The notes under the pieces: model-generated
The model's database searches: none
What the model saw: the letters and a program-made list of their open reading frames with translations, nothing else
Told to the model about the DNA's origin: nothing
Shown: one piece after another, positions 54,158-62,972 of the stretch
Position numbering within the stretch: position 1 is the stretch's first letter
Layout of the letters: each line of letters opens with the position of its first letter
Position numbers and translations under genes: made by a program
NCBI GenBank assembly: GCA_017301995.1
Contig: JAFLEH010000002.1
Coordinates: 98,839 to 162,838, forward strand
From: Verrucomicrobiota bacterium
GTDB lineage: Bacteria; Verrucomicrobiota; Verrucomicrobiia; Verrucomicrobiales; Akkermansiaceae
DNA: 64,000 nucleotides
Reading direction: 5' to 3'

Positions 54158-54301
54158 CCAACGGGACGCCTCCCCAGTTCAGGGACTCCTGCGGAATTGT
54201 CCGTGCCCCAATGTCCCAACGGGACGCCTCATCCCAGCCCACGGTGCAACCGTGGGACCACCAGATCCCCAAAAATCCGCGTCCCAACGGGACGCCTCAT
54301 C
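54158..54301. repeat. three copies of a 20-bp word plus hairpin
   Basis: TCCCAACGGGACGCCTCATC occurs fully at 54214-54233 and 54282-54301, 68 bp apart, with a shorter copy at 54158-54174. A hairpin CCCACGGT-GCA-ACCGTGGG lies between the first two full copies at 54238-54256. It sits in the 208-bp gap before the GspG-like gene. This looks like an intergenic mosaic repeat, not a CRISPR, because there are too few units and no spacers of equal length. Confidence 0.7.
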
Positions 54302-54353
54302 TACCACCCGGAAGTTGCTGACAATACAACCTCCCGGCGGCGTTTGCAGGGTG

Positions 54354-55034
54354 ATGAAAACGACGGTATTCTGGGTGAAGGTCGTGCTGGCGCTTGCAAT
54401 CACCTCCTCCTGTTGGATCTACGTGATGCGGGGAATTAGCGGTCATCCAAAATACACTGCGGCTGAATCGGACATCATCTGCGAACAAAACACTCTACAA
54501 CTCGATAGTCTCAACAGCGCTATTCCATCTTACAAACCGATCTGGATTCCCAGAATGGACCCATGGGGAAACCCATACCAACACACCCAACCGATCCGGC
54601 CGGGAACCGAATCCAGCGCCATTTTCGTGTATAGTCTCGGCAAGGATGGACGCAGCGCAAGCGGCGGCCACGATCCGGACGACATCAACTCCCAGGACGA
54701 TCACCACCAAGCCCATTACAATCGCCGATTGACTGCGACAAATCTCATTTGGGTGGCGCTCTGGTTGGGCACAAGCATTCCCGTATTCGGCCTGCTGCAC
54801 GCAATCCACGCGCTACTCCTTCCTCGCCCGCCATACCCGCCCGCGCGCCTCTTCCCGCCATTCGAAAACCCATCCGACTTTGTAGTCGCCAACCCGCTCC
54901 CTTTCTGCTCGAATCGCCGCCGTGAAGGAAATTTGGCAACTGGCGATCAGCCCCGGGGTGCTCCCGGCGACCCTGCTATTGATCCCGATCCTGCTGTACT
55001 GGATCATCGGGGCGCTCGGGGTGTTCAATCTTGA
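54354..55034 (+). CDS. GspG-like C-terminal domain membrane protein
   Basis: A 226-residue frame. An N-terminal transmembrane helix (VVLALAITSSCWIYVM) is followed by a domain like the C-terminus of type II secretion pseudopilin GspG: MDPWGNPYQ, AIFVYSLGKDGRSASGG and DPDDINSQDD. A second hydrophobic segment is at residues 145-165. Its last 38 codons run across the start of the next gene in another frame, which is odd and may mean a lost stop or a frameshift. Real function is unknown. Confidence 0.55.
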   Translation: MKTTVFWVKVVLALAITSSCWIYVMRGISGHPKYTAAESDIICEQNTLQLDSLNSAIPSYKPIWIPRMDPWGNPYQHTQPIRPGTESSAIFVYSLGKDGRSASGGHDPDDINSQDDHHQAHYNRRLTATNLIWVALWLGTSIPVFGLLHAIHALLLPRPPYPPARLFPPFENPSDFVVANPLPFCSNRRREGNLATGDQPRGAPGDPAIDPDPAVLDHRGARGVQS

Positions 55035-55557
55035 CCTCGACGGGGTGGATCCGAGTTCCATGGATGCCAACGGCGACGGCGTCACCGATCATCATGACGG
55101 CGTTTTCGCCAACGTCATGGGCGGCATGACCCGTCTGGTCAATGCGCAGGACATTCCACTGATGGTGATCCTAACTCTAATCACCCTGTTCCTCTGGAGT
55201 TCGCTGATGATCTCCCACTTCCTGTTCGCCGCCATCGCGCCTTCGTGGCTGCTGGCCGTCGCCTCGCTGGTCGCATCGGTTGTGCTCACACGTCTGACGA
55301 CCATTCCGCTCCGGCCGTTTTTCCTGGCGCTCAAGAAAGACAGCGAGAACCACGTGCCCGTCGTCGGGCGCTCCGGGGTGGTTCGCACCCATGAACTCAC
55401 CGACTCCCACGGCCAGATCGAAGTCCCGGATCCAATGGGGCCGATGCTGCTCAACGCCCGCGTCAAACCCGGCGTCGCCCCGCTCCGCAAGGGCGACGAG
55501 GTGATTGTTTTCGAATTCGATTCCTCCCGTTCCATCTATTACGTCAAATCGCTCTGA
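54922..55557 (+). CDS. YqiJ-like OB-fold membrane protein
   Basis: A 211-residue protein from GTG 54922 with two hydrophobic regions (VLPATLLLIPILLYWIIGALG and MVILTLITLFLWSSLMISHF joined by a loop). The C-terminal 70 residues form an NfeD/YqiJ-type OB fold (VVGRSGVVRTHELTDSHG ... GDEVIVFEFDSSRSIYYVKS). It sits directly before a flotillin gene, as E. coli yqiJ sits before yqiK. YqiJ/NfeD proteins are thought to act with flotillins in membrane microdomains. The start is non-ATG but well placed. Confidence 0.82.
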   Translation: MKEIWQLAISPGVLPATLLLIPILLYWIIGALGVFNLDLDGVDPSSMDANGDGVTDHHDGVFANVMGGMTRLVNAQDIPLMVILTLITLFLWSSLMISHFLFAAIAPSWLLAVASLVASVVLTRLTTIPLRPFFLALKKDSENHVPVVGRSGVVRTHELTDSHGQIEVPDPMGPMLLNARVKPGVAPLRKGDEVIVFEFDSSRSIYYVKSL

Positions 55558-55594
55558 TTCTACCCACCCAACCCACAAACCAAGCAACACAGCC

Positions 55595-57649
55595 ATGCTA
55601 GAACTCATCATCACCATCCTTGCCATCGTATTCGTCGTCGTTTTCTGCGCCGGCATCTACTACGCGATGTTCTATCGGAAAGCCCACCGCGGCATCGCCC
55701 TGGTCCGCTCGGGCATGGGCGGCACCAAGGTTTCCTTCAACGGCATGGCGATCATCCCGGTCGTCCAACAGTTGGAGAAAATGGACATCTCCGTCAAACG
55801 GATCGAAGTGGACCGCACCGGCAAGAACGGCCTGATCTGCAAGGACAATCTCCGCGCCGACATCAAGGTGGTGTTCTTCGTCCGCGTCAACCAAACCGAG
55901 GAGGACGTCCTTCGCGTGGCCCAGTCGGTCGGCTGCGAGCGGGCATCGTCCGAGGCCGGTATCTGCGGACTCTTCGACGCGAAGTTCTCCGAGGCCCTCA
56001 AGACCGTCGGCAAACGCTTTGAGTTCACCCAACTCTACGAGGACCGCGACAAGTTCCGCGACGAGATCCTCAAGGTGATCGGCACCGACCTCAACGGCTT
56101 CATCCTCGACGACGCCGCCATCGACTTCATCGAGCAGACGCCCGTGGAAATGCTCGACCCCGACAACATCCTCGACGCGGAGGGCATCAAGAAGATCACC
56201 GAACTGACGGCCATCCAGGCGAAGCTCTCCAACTCGATCAACCGCGACAAGGAAAAGGTCATCAAACAACAGGACGTGGAAACCCGCGAGGCGGTGTTGG
56301 AGCTTGAGCGCCAACTCGCCGAAACCACCGCAAAACAGCAGCGTGAGGTGGAGAGCTTCCAGGCCCGCGCCGCCGCCGATGCGCAGAAGGTCAAGGAGGA
56401 GGAACGCCGCAAGGCCGAGCAAGCCCGCATTTCCGCCGACGAGGAAATCGAGGTCGCAACCCAGAACAAGGAGCGCCAGGTGATCGTCGCCCTTCGCAAT
56501 AAGGAACGCACGGATGCCGTCGAACAGGAACGCGTCAAGCGCGACCAAATGTTGGAGGCCATCGAACGCGAACGCGTGACCTCGCTCAAGGGAATCGAAA
56601 AGGAGAAGGCCGTGGAGGTGGAGAAGAAGGCGATCCAGGATGTCATCAAGGAACGCGTGGCCGTTGAGAAACTCGTGGTTGTTGAGCAACAGCTCATCAA
56701 GGATACCGAAGCCTTCGCCACCGCGGACCGCGAGAAGCAGGTGAAAGTCACCCAGGCCGATGCAGCCGCCCAGGAAGTGGTCATCAAACGGGTCAAGGAG
56801 GCCGAGGCCGATCAGAAGGCCGCCCAGTTCAAGGCGGATCAGGATTTGTATGTGCGCACCAAACAGGCCGAAGCCGAAAAGCGCGCCGCAGAACTCAAGG
56901 CGGAGCAAGTGATCGTTTCCGCCAATGCCGAGCAAACCGCATCGGAGAAGATCGCCGCCGCCAAGAAGCAGATCGCCGAAGCGACCGCCAAAGAAGCCGC
57001 CGCCACCGGCTTGGGGGAAGCGGAAGTCAAGCAGGCGATGGCCTCCGCGTTCGAACGCCAGGGCACCGTGGAGGCCGAGGTCACGCGCCTCAAGCTCGCG
57101 GCCGAAGCCGAAGGCATCACCAAGAAGGCGGAAGCCATGAAATTGCTGGAGCAGGCCGGACAGGCGCACGAGGAGTTCAAACTCAACCTTGCCAAGGACC
57201 AGGCTGTCGAACTCGCGCAAATCGAAGTGCAGGCAAAAATCGCCGCCGCACAGGCCAATGTTCTTGGCGAGGCCGTCAAGTCCGCCAAGATCGAGATCGT
57301 CGGCGGGGAGGCCCAGTTCTTCGATCGTATCGCCAACGCGGTTTCCACCGGCAAGGCGGTCGATCGCGCGATCTCCAACAGCACCGTGCTGGCCGATGTG
57401 AAGGAAACTTTCTTCAACGGCGATCCCGAATACTTCAAAAGCCAACTCCGCGAGTGGGCGGGCCAGTTCGGCATCACTTCGGAGGACGTGAAAAACTACA
57501 CGGTTTCGGGGATTCTTGGCAAACTGCTGTTGGACGCCAACGGCCCGGTGCGGCAGAAGATCGTAGGATTGCTAGGTGCCGCCGAGCGCTTCGGACTCGC
57601 GGAAACCAAAGCCTCCAAGATCATCACCGCAAGCGCCCCGGCGAAGTGA
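55595..57649 (+). CDS. flotillin-family (YqiK-like) protein
   Basis: A 684-residue SPFH protein. An N-terminal hydrophobic anchor (ELIITILAIVFVVVFCAGIYY) leads to a band-7/SPFH domain (residues 20-220, MAIIPVVQQLEKMDISVKRI, ADIKVVFFVRVNQTEEDVL). A long Ala-Glu-Lys coiled coil follows (residues 225-560) and a C-terminal tail. This is the layout of YqiK/FloT-type flotillins that organise lipid rafts. ATG 55595 is the only start beside the anchor. It follows the YqiJ-like gene and precedes the DUF3686 ATPase by 53 bp. Confidence 0.9.
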   Translation: MLELIITILAIVFVVVFCAGIYYAMFYRKAHRGIALVRSGMGGTKVSFNGMAIIPVVQQLEKMDISVKRIEVDRTGKNGLICKDNLRADIKVVFFVRVNQTEEDVLRVAQSVGCERASSEAGICGLFDAKFSEALKTVGKRFEFTQLYEDRDKFRDEILKVIGTDLNGFILDDAAIDFIEQTPVEMLDPDNILDAEGIKKITELTAIQAKLSNSINRDKEKVIKQQDVETREAVLELERQLAETTAKQQREVESFQARAAADAQKVKEEERRKAEQARISADEEIEVATQNKERQVIVALRNKERTDAVEQERVKRDQMLEAIERERVTSLKGIEKEKAVEVEKKAIQDVIKERVAVEKLVVVEQQLIKDTEAFATADREKQVKVTQADAAAQEVVIKRVKEAEADQKAAQFKADQDLYVRTKQAEAEKRAAELKAEQVIVSANAEQTASEKIAAAKKQIAEATAKEAAATGLGEAEVKQAMASAFERQGTVEAEVTRLKLAAEAEGITKKAEAMKLLEQAGQAHEEFKLNLAKDQAVELAQIEVQAKIAAAQANVLGEAVKSAKIEIVGGEAQFFDRIANAVSTGKAVDRAISNSTVLADVKETFFNGDPEYFKSQLREWAGQFGITSEDVKNYTVSGILGKLLLDANGPVRQKIVGLLGAAERFGLAETKASKIITASAPAK

Positions 57650-57702
57650 TTTAGGATCCGCCTGATCCGTTCGCTCAGCCTGATCTAACCACAAGCACGC
57701 CC

Positions 57703-60700
57703 GTGGCATCCGAAACATCCACGCCAGCACCCGAGGCGCCGCCCCAGCTTGAGGGCGGCGCCTACGAGGTGATCCGCGCCCGCATGGAAAAGGCGGGGAC
57801 CGACCTCCGCGCCCGCCTCGACCAACTCAACCATGAGCGACTCGCGGTGTTCGGAGGCGTTGAAACCAAGCTCCTGGCCACCGAACGCGTGGCCACCGAG
57901 CACAACTGCCTGGCCCGCGATCTGGTGGCCATCGGGCCCAACCGGTTCATCTTCGGATACAACATCCAGTTCGGGCTCAAGGCAACCACCGACGTCCGCG
58001 ATGTGTTCTCCATCTACGACTTCGACGCGGCGGCCAATACCTTTTCGGCCGTTCCCGCAGAGTCCACCCTCGGCGATCCGCGCTTTGCGGAGGACTTCGC
58101 GTATTTATATAAGTTTTACCGGGAGACCTCATTCAAGAAATTCTTCCTGAACGGCCCGCACCTTTACATGGTCATGCGCGCCGGGAAGACGCTGGATGAC
58201 ATCAAGGTCTTCAAGTGGCTGGTCAAGGGTGACAACACCCTCGAATACCTCGGAAACCGTTTCGACCACGAATACGTCTATCCGCAGCAGCAGGAATTCA
58301 CCTGGCGGCGCGCCGTTCGCGACATGCAGCGCGGCGGTCTTCATCCGCATCTTTCCATCGAAGATATCGTCTTCGTCGAAACCATCGGGGGCGACCTGAC
58401 CATCAAAGTCGAGGACAACACGGAATCCGGCCGCGGCATCTACTCGGAACCGGTCAGCGATCCCGACCAGACGCTCGACGACGCGGAGATCCATTACGCG
58501 GTCATCGGATCGCTGGTGCTCCTGAAGATTCTTCCCTACCGCGAGAACGCCTACCGTTATCTGGCGTTCTGCCGGAAAACCCATCAGGTGTTCCGGATAG
58601 ATGCCATCGGTTCGTCGTGCGTGCTGCTGCCGGACGACCACGGGATCATTTTCGCCAACGGCTACCTGCTCCAGACCGGGGATCTGAAAACCTTCGACCA
58701 TGGGATCGAGGAGATGCGGTTCGAACGGCGGATTGCCAGCGCCAATGGGGAAGACGTGCTCTTTTGGTTCTACAACCGCACGCAGGGGAATTTCGTGTTG
58801 TTGGCCTACAACCGGATCACCCAGACGGTGGACACGCCCATCGTCTGTGCCGGTGCCTCGCTCTTCGCCAATGGCAAACTGGTATTGTTCCGCGGCGCTA
58901 CCGAACCGCAGAAATACCATGCGCTCCAGATTTGGGAGACGCCGTTTTTCGACGACCAAACCTCCGCCGCCACCGCGAACCACCGCGACTCGTTTCTTTT
59001 CAAACTCGGCAATCCCGAGATCGTCCGGGTAATGGCGGAGTGCCACGAGGTGCTCCATTTGCTTGCCAAAGACGATTCGTTCTCCGGTCTCTATCTGGAT
59101 CTGGCAAAACATACGTCGGACCTGTTGGACGCGCATTTCTGGCTGGACCGGCCGGAGGGTTTTGGCCTAGCCGAACCGCTCGCCGCCATCCGCAAGGCGG
59201 CGCAGGCGGCCATCGGGGAATTCGAGAAAGTAACCGCGTTGCGCCAGAACGCGGCCACACGGACCGCTGAGACCACCGCCGCCGTCGAGAAGTTGGTGGC
59301 TACCAGCCGGACCTCGATCTCGCGGGAACTCCCGGCGTTCGTCCATCTTCTAACCGGACTGCGCAAGCTTCGCGGCGAAATCATCGCCCTGCGCGAGGTT
59401 CGCTACACCGATCCGGCGGTCATCGAGTCATTGGAAAAACAGGTGGTCGCGGCCGGGGATGCGGTGGCGGAGAAAACCGTCGATTTCCTGGCCACCGAAC
59501 AGGCGCTCGCGCCGTACGCCAAGGTGGTGGATGACGAGGAGGCCCGGTTGCAGTCCATCAAGGGCACGGTCGCTGCCGATGAGTCGCTCAAGGCGCTCGA
59601 CGAGGGCGCTTCGGAACTTGAAATGCTGATAGAAGTGGTCGGCGGCCTGAAAATCCGCGACCCTCAACGGACGTCCGCAATCGTCGAACGGATCTCGGCC
59701 GTTTTCGCGCGGCTCAATGGAGCGCGCAACGCGGTGCGGAATCACCGCCGCGAACTTTCGCGCGGTGAGGCGCAGGCGGAGTTCGGAGCGCGGATGAGTC
59801 TGTTGGGTCAGGCGCTTGCCAATCACCTCGACCTCGCGGACAGCCCGGAGCGCTGCGATGAGGCGCTCACGAAGCTGCTGGTCCAGGTGGAGGAACTCGA
59901 GGGCCGTTTTTCTGATTTCGAGGAATACGTGGATGCCCTCGGCGTTCGGCGTGAGGAAATCCAGAGCGCATTCGACAGTCGTCGCGCGCAGTTGCTGGAA
60001 GCCCGCAACCGCCGCGCGGCCAATCTGCTCAAGTCCGGGGAGAGAATTCTCAATGGCATCAAGGGCCGCATCGCCACTCTAACCGACGTCACCGAGATCC
60101 AGGGATACTTCGCGGGCGATCTGATGTTGGAGAAGATCCGGTCCACCATCGACGCGTTGCGGGAGCTTGGCGATGCGGTGAAAGCCGACGACCTCCAGAC
60201 CCGGCTCAAGACGCTTCAGGAAGACAGCATCCGCCAACTGAAGGACCGCAAGGAACTTTTCGCCGACGGAGGCGCGGCGATCCAGTTGGGCCGCCACAAG
60301 TTCAGTGTCAATACCCAGGCGCTCGAACTCACCATCGTTCCCCAGGGTGATGGCATGGCCTTTCATCTGGCGGGCACGAAATACCACGAGGCGATCACCG
60401 ATCCGGACTATTTGGCTAGCAGCGACCTGTGGGATCGCGACACACCCAGCGAAAGCCCTCTGGTCTATCGGGGAGAGTTTCTCGCATGGCTGGCGATGGA
60501 CCATCCCGGAGCCACCCTCGAATCCGCGGGTCAACGGCTCGACCAACTCGTGCGCGAACGCCATGCCGACGGATATACCAAAGGGGTTCACGATGCCGAC
60601 GCCCTGAAATTCATCGCGGCCCTGTTGCCGATCCGCCGGGCGCTCGGACTCGCCGCCTACGGTCCGGACGCGCGCGCGCTGGCGATGGTTTTCTGGCGCT

Positions 60701-62868
60701 GTTGGGAAGGAAGGGACGCCGTGGCCCGCCGCATCGAGGCGCTCCGCCGTTCGCTCGTGCTCGGAGCTCCGCCGGGAGGTCGCCATGAATTGCTGGAGGT
60801 TCTTGAAACGGCGATCTGCGCGTTTCTATCCACATCACCCGCCGCACGCCTCGCCGCCACATGCTGCGGCCGGGATGCCGCCAGTCAGGCGGCTCCGGCG
60901 GCGGAGTTTCTCTATCGAACCTTGCTCGCCGGCTTTCCATTCGTGGTTTCATCGGAGGCCGCCGTAATGGAACGTGATTTTGCCTCCCGCCTGCTCGCCA
61001 AGAATGCGGCACGGGACCTTGATGCCTCGCTCGCATCCTATTCCGATGACCCGGACACCACGTATCGCGTGTTGTGGGATTGGTTCCGGGGGGCGGGTGT
61101 CCTAACGGAAACGGCGCCGTCATCTTCGGTCCGCACCCCATCCGAGGCGTGGCTGATCGAAGCCGCCGCGCACCGGCTCTATCCGACCTACGATCCGAAG
61201 TCGGTGGTTGGCGTGGATACGGCCTATCAGGCGTCCGGTTTGTTGGGAACCCATCCGTTGATCCAATCGGGCGCGGTTTCCGGAGATTACCACGCCCTGC
61301 GCACAAGGGTGGAACATTTCATCGCCACCGAGATTCCGCGTTACCAATCCTACGCCGCGCTCAAGCACCGGCTGGTCGCCGCCAAGCGCGCCACCCTGAG
61401 GCTGGACACTTTCAAGCCGCGGGTGATGAGCGCGTTCGTCCGCAACCGGCTGATCGACGAGGTCTATCTGCCGCTGATCGGGGACAATCTCGCCAAACAA
61501 CTCGGTGCCACCGGCACGGCCACCCGCACCGACCGGATGGGGCTGCTTCTGCTCATCTCGCCGCCGGGTTACGGCAAAACAACGCTGGTCGAATACATCG
61601 CCGACCGCTTGGGTGTCACCTATATCAAGATCAACGGTCCGGCGCTGGGTCACAGCGTGCTCTCGCTGGACCCGGCCGAGGCCCCGAACGCAGCCGCCCG
61701 CGAGGAGATCGAGCGACTCAACCTCGCCTTGGAAATGGGCGACAACGTGATGATCGTCATCGACGACATCCAGCATACCAACCCCGAGTTTCTCCAGAAA
61801 TTCATCTCGCTTTGCGACGCGCAACGCAAGATCGAAGGCGTCTATCAGGGGAAGGCCCGTACCTACGACCTACGCGGCCGGAAAGTGGCCGTGGTCATGG
61901 CCGGCAACCCCTACACTGAAAGCGGCGCCAAGTTCCAGATCCCGGACATGCTCGCCAACCGGGCCGACACCTACAACCTCGGGGACATTCTGGGCGGTCA
62001 CGAGGAGGCGTTCAAAACCAGTTATATCGAGAACACGCTGACCTCCAACCCGGTGCTCTCGAAACTCGCGGCCCGTTCGCCGCGCGACATTCATCTGCTG
62101 CTGCGCGTTATCCTAACCGGATCACGCGATGGCGCGGATTTCGAGGGCAACCACACGCCCGCCGAGGTCGAGGAAATGCTCGCGGTGGTCCGCCATCTGG
62201 TTGCGGTTCGTGATGTGATCCTGCGGGTGAATCAGGAATACATCGCAAGCGCCGGCCAAGAGGACAGCTACCGCACGGAACCCCCGTTCCGGCTCCAAGG
62301 ATCCTACCGTAACATGAACCGCATCGCGGAAAAGATCCTGCCGCTGATGACGGCCGGGGAAGTCCGCCAGATCGTAATGGACCACTACCGCGGCGAATCG
62401 CAGAATCTAACCACCGCGGCCGAGGCCAACATGCTCAAGCTCCGCGAAATGCTGGACACCCTCGACGATACCGGGTCGGCACGCTGGGCCCAGATCAAGA
62501 AAGACTTCGGGCGGAAGAAATTGCTAGGCGGTGCCGGCGAATCCGACCCCGTGGCCCGCGTGGTCGCGCAGATGAGCCAGTTCACCGACGGTCTCGACGC
62601 CATCCGCGGGCAGATCGCTGACACAGGCGCGCGCTATGGCGAGCCGCAGACCTTGGCGGAGACCACCGTCAACCAGATCACCCGCATCATCGAGGGGCTC
62701 CGCGCGGTGCCAGTGCAGGTGGAGATCAAGGTTGTTCCCGTGCAAGACGGAGGACCGGCTCCGGCGCAAAACATCGCACCCGCCGAATCCCCGGTCGCCA
62801 TCGCGCCGACGGTGGTTCAGGGGGAGATGCAGGACGCCGGGACTCAAGATGCAACGGACGACGGATAG
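57703..62868 (+). CDS. giant DUF3686/AAA+ ATPase (DNA-repair-ATPase family)
   Basis: A 1721-residue cytoplasmic ATPase. Residues about 50-480 form the DUF3686 region (FGYNIQFGLKATTDVRDVF, RDMQRGGLHPHLSIEDIVF), followed by a coiled-coil middle (510-900) and a helical region. The AAA+ module is at about 1280-1470: Walker A ISPPGYGKTTLVEYIADR and Walker B NVMIVIDDIQHT, then VVMAGNPYTESGAKFQIPDM. A Q/A-rich tail closes it. Databases name relatives DNA repair ATPase, with no proven function. GTG at 57703 starts it, 53 bp after the flotillin gene. Confidence 0.85.
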   Translation: MASETSTPAPEAPPQLEGGAYEVIRARMEKAGTDLRARLDQLNHERLAVFGGVETKLLATERVATEHNCLARDLVAIGPNRFIFGYNIQFGLKATTDVRDVFSIYDFDAAANTFSAVPAESTLGDPRFAEDFAYLYKFYRETSFKKFFLNGPHLYMVMRAGKTLDDIKVFKWLVKGDNTLEYLGNRFDHEYVYPQQQEFTWRRAVRDMQRGGLHPHLSIEDIVFVETIGGDLTIKVEDNTESGRGIYSEPVSDPDQTLDDAEIHYAVIGSLVLLKILPYRENAYRYLAFCRKTHQVFRIDAIGSSCVLLPDDHGIIFANGYLLQTGDLKTFDHGIEEMRFERRIASANGEDVLFWFYNRTQGNFVLLAYNRITQTVDTPIVCAGASLFANGKLVLFRGATEPQKYHALQIWETPFFDDQTSAATANHRDSFLFKLGNPEIVRVMAECHEVLHLLAKDDSFSGLYLDLAKHTSDLLDAHFWLDRPEGFGLAEPLAAIRKAAQAAIGEFEKVTALRQNAATRTAETTAAVEKLVATSRTSISRELPAFVHLLTGLRKLRGEIIALREVRYTDPAVIESLEKQVVAAGDAVAEKTVDFLATEQALAPYAKVVDDEEARLQSIKGTVAADESLKALDEGASELEMLIEVVGGLKIRDPQRTSAIVERISAVFARLNGARNAVRNHRRELSRGEAQAEFGARMSLLGQALANHLDLADSPERCDEALTKLLVQVEELEGRFSDFEEYVDALGVRREEIQSAFDSRRAQLLEARNRRAANLLKSGERILNGIKGRIATLTDVTEIQGYFAGDLMLEKIRSTIDALRELGDAVKADDLQTRLKTLQEDSIRQLKDRKELFADGGAAIQLGRHKFSVNTQALELTIVPQGDGMAFHLAGTKYHEAITDPDYLASSDLWDRDTPSESPLVYRGEFLAWLAMDHPGATLESAGQRLDQLVRERHADGYTKGVHDADALKFIAALLPIRRALGLAAYGPDARALAMVFWRCWEGRDAVARRIEALRRSLVLGAPPGGRHELLEVLETAICAFLSTSPAARLAATCCGRDAASQAAPAAEFLYRTLLAGFPFVVSSEAAVMERDFASRLLAKNAARDLDASLASYSDDPDTTYRVLWDWFRGAGVLTETAPSSSVRTPSEAWLIEAAAHRLYPTYDPKSVVGVDTAYQASGLLGTHPLIQSGAVSGDYHALRTRVEHFIATEIPRYQSYAALKHRLVAAKRATLRLDTFKPRVMSAFVRNRLIDEVYLPLIGDNLAKQLGATGTATRTDRMGLLLLISPPGYGKTTLVEYIADRLGVTYIKINGPALGHSVLSLDPAEAPNAAAREEIERLNLALEMGDNVMIVIDDIQHTNPEFLQKFISLCDAQRKIEGVYQGKARTYDLRGRKVAVVMAGNPYTESGAKFQIPDMLANRADTYNLGDILGGHEEAFKTSYIENTLTSNPVLSKLAARSPRDIHLLLRVILTGSRDGADFEGNHTPAEVEEMLAVVRHLVAVRDVILRVNQEYIASAGQEDSYRTEPPFRLQGSYRNMNRIAEKILPLMTAGEVRQIVMDHYRGESQNLTTAAEANMLKLREMLDTLDDTGSARWAQIKKDFGRKKLLGGAGESDPVARVVAQMSQFTDGLDAIRGQIADTGARYGEPQTLAETTVNQITRIIEGLRAVPVQVEIKVVPVQDGGPAPAQNIAPAESPVAIAPTVVQGEMQDAGTQDATDDG

Positions 62869-62972
62869 CAGCACATGGACATGTCAAGGCGCCGCGGAGC
62901 GCTGGCTTCAGCCGTGGTCTAACGGTTTATGATCGGTCTTCAGCGAACCCCAATCCATCATATACGACCACT

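Noticed and set aside
54158..54301. Possible CRISPR array
   Set aside because: Only three copies, unequal lengths, no spacer series and no cas genes nearby.
55598..57445. A 615-residue open frame antisense to the flotillin gene
   Set aside because: It mirrors the Ala-Glu-Lys coiled coil of the sense strand and shows long Leu/Gly runs with no fold; a coding shadow.
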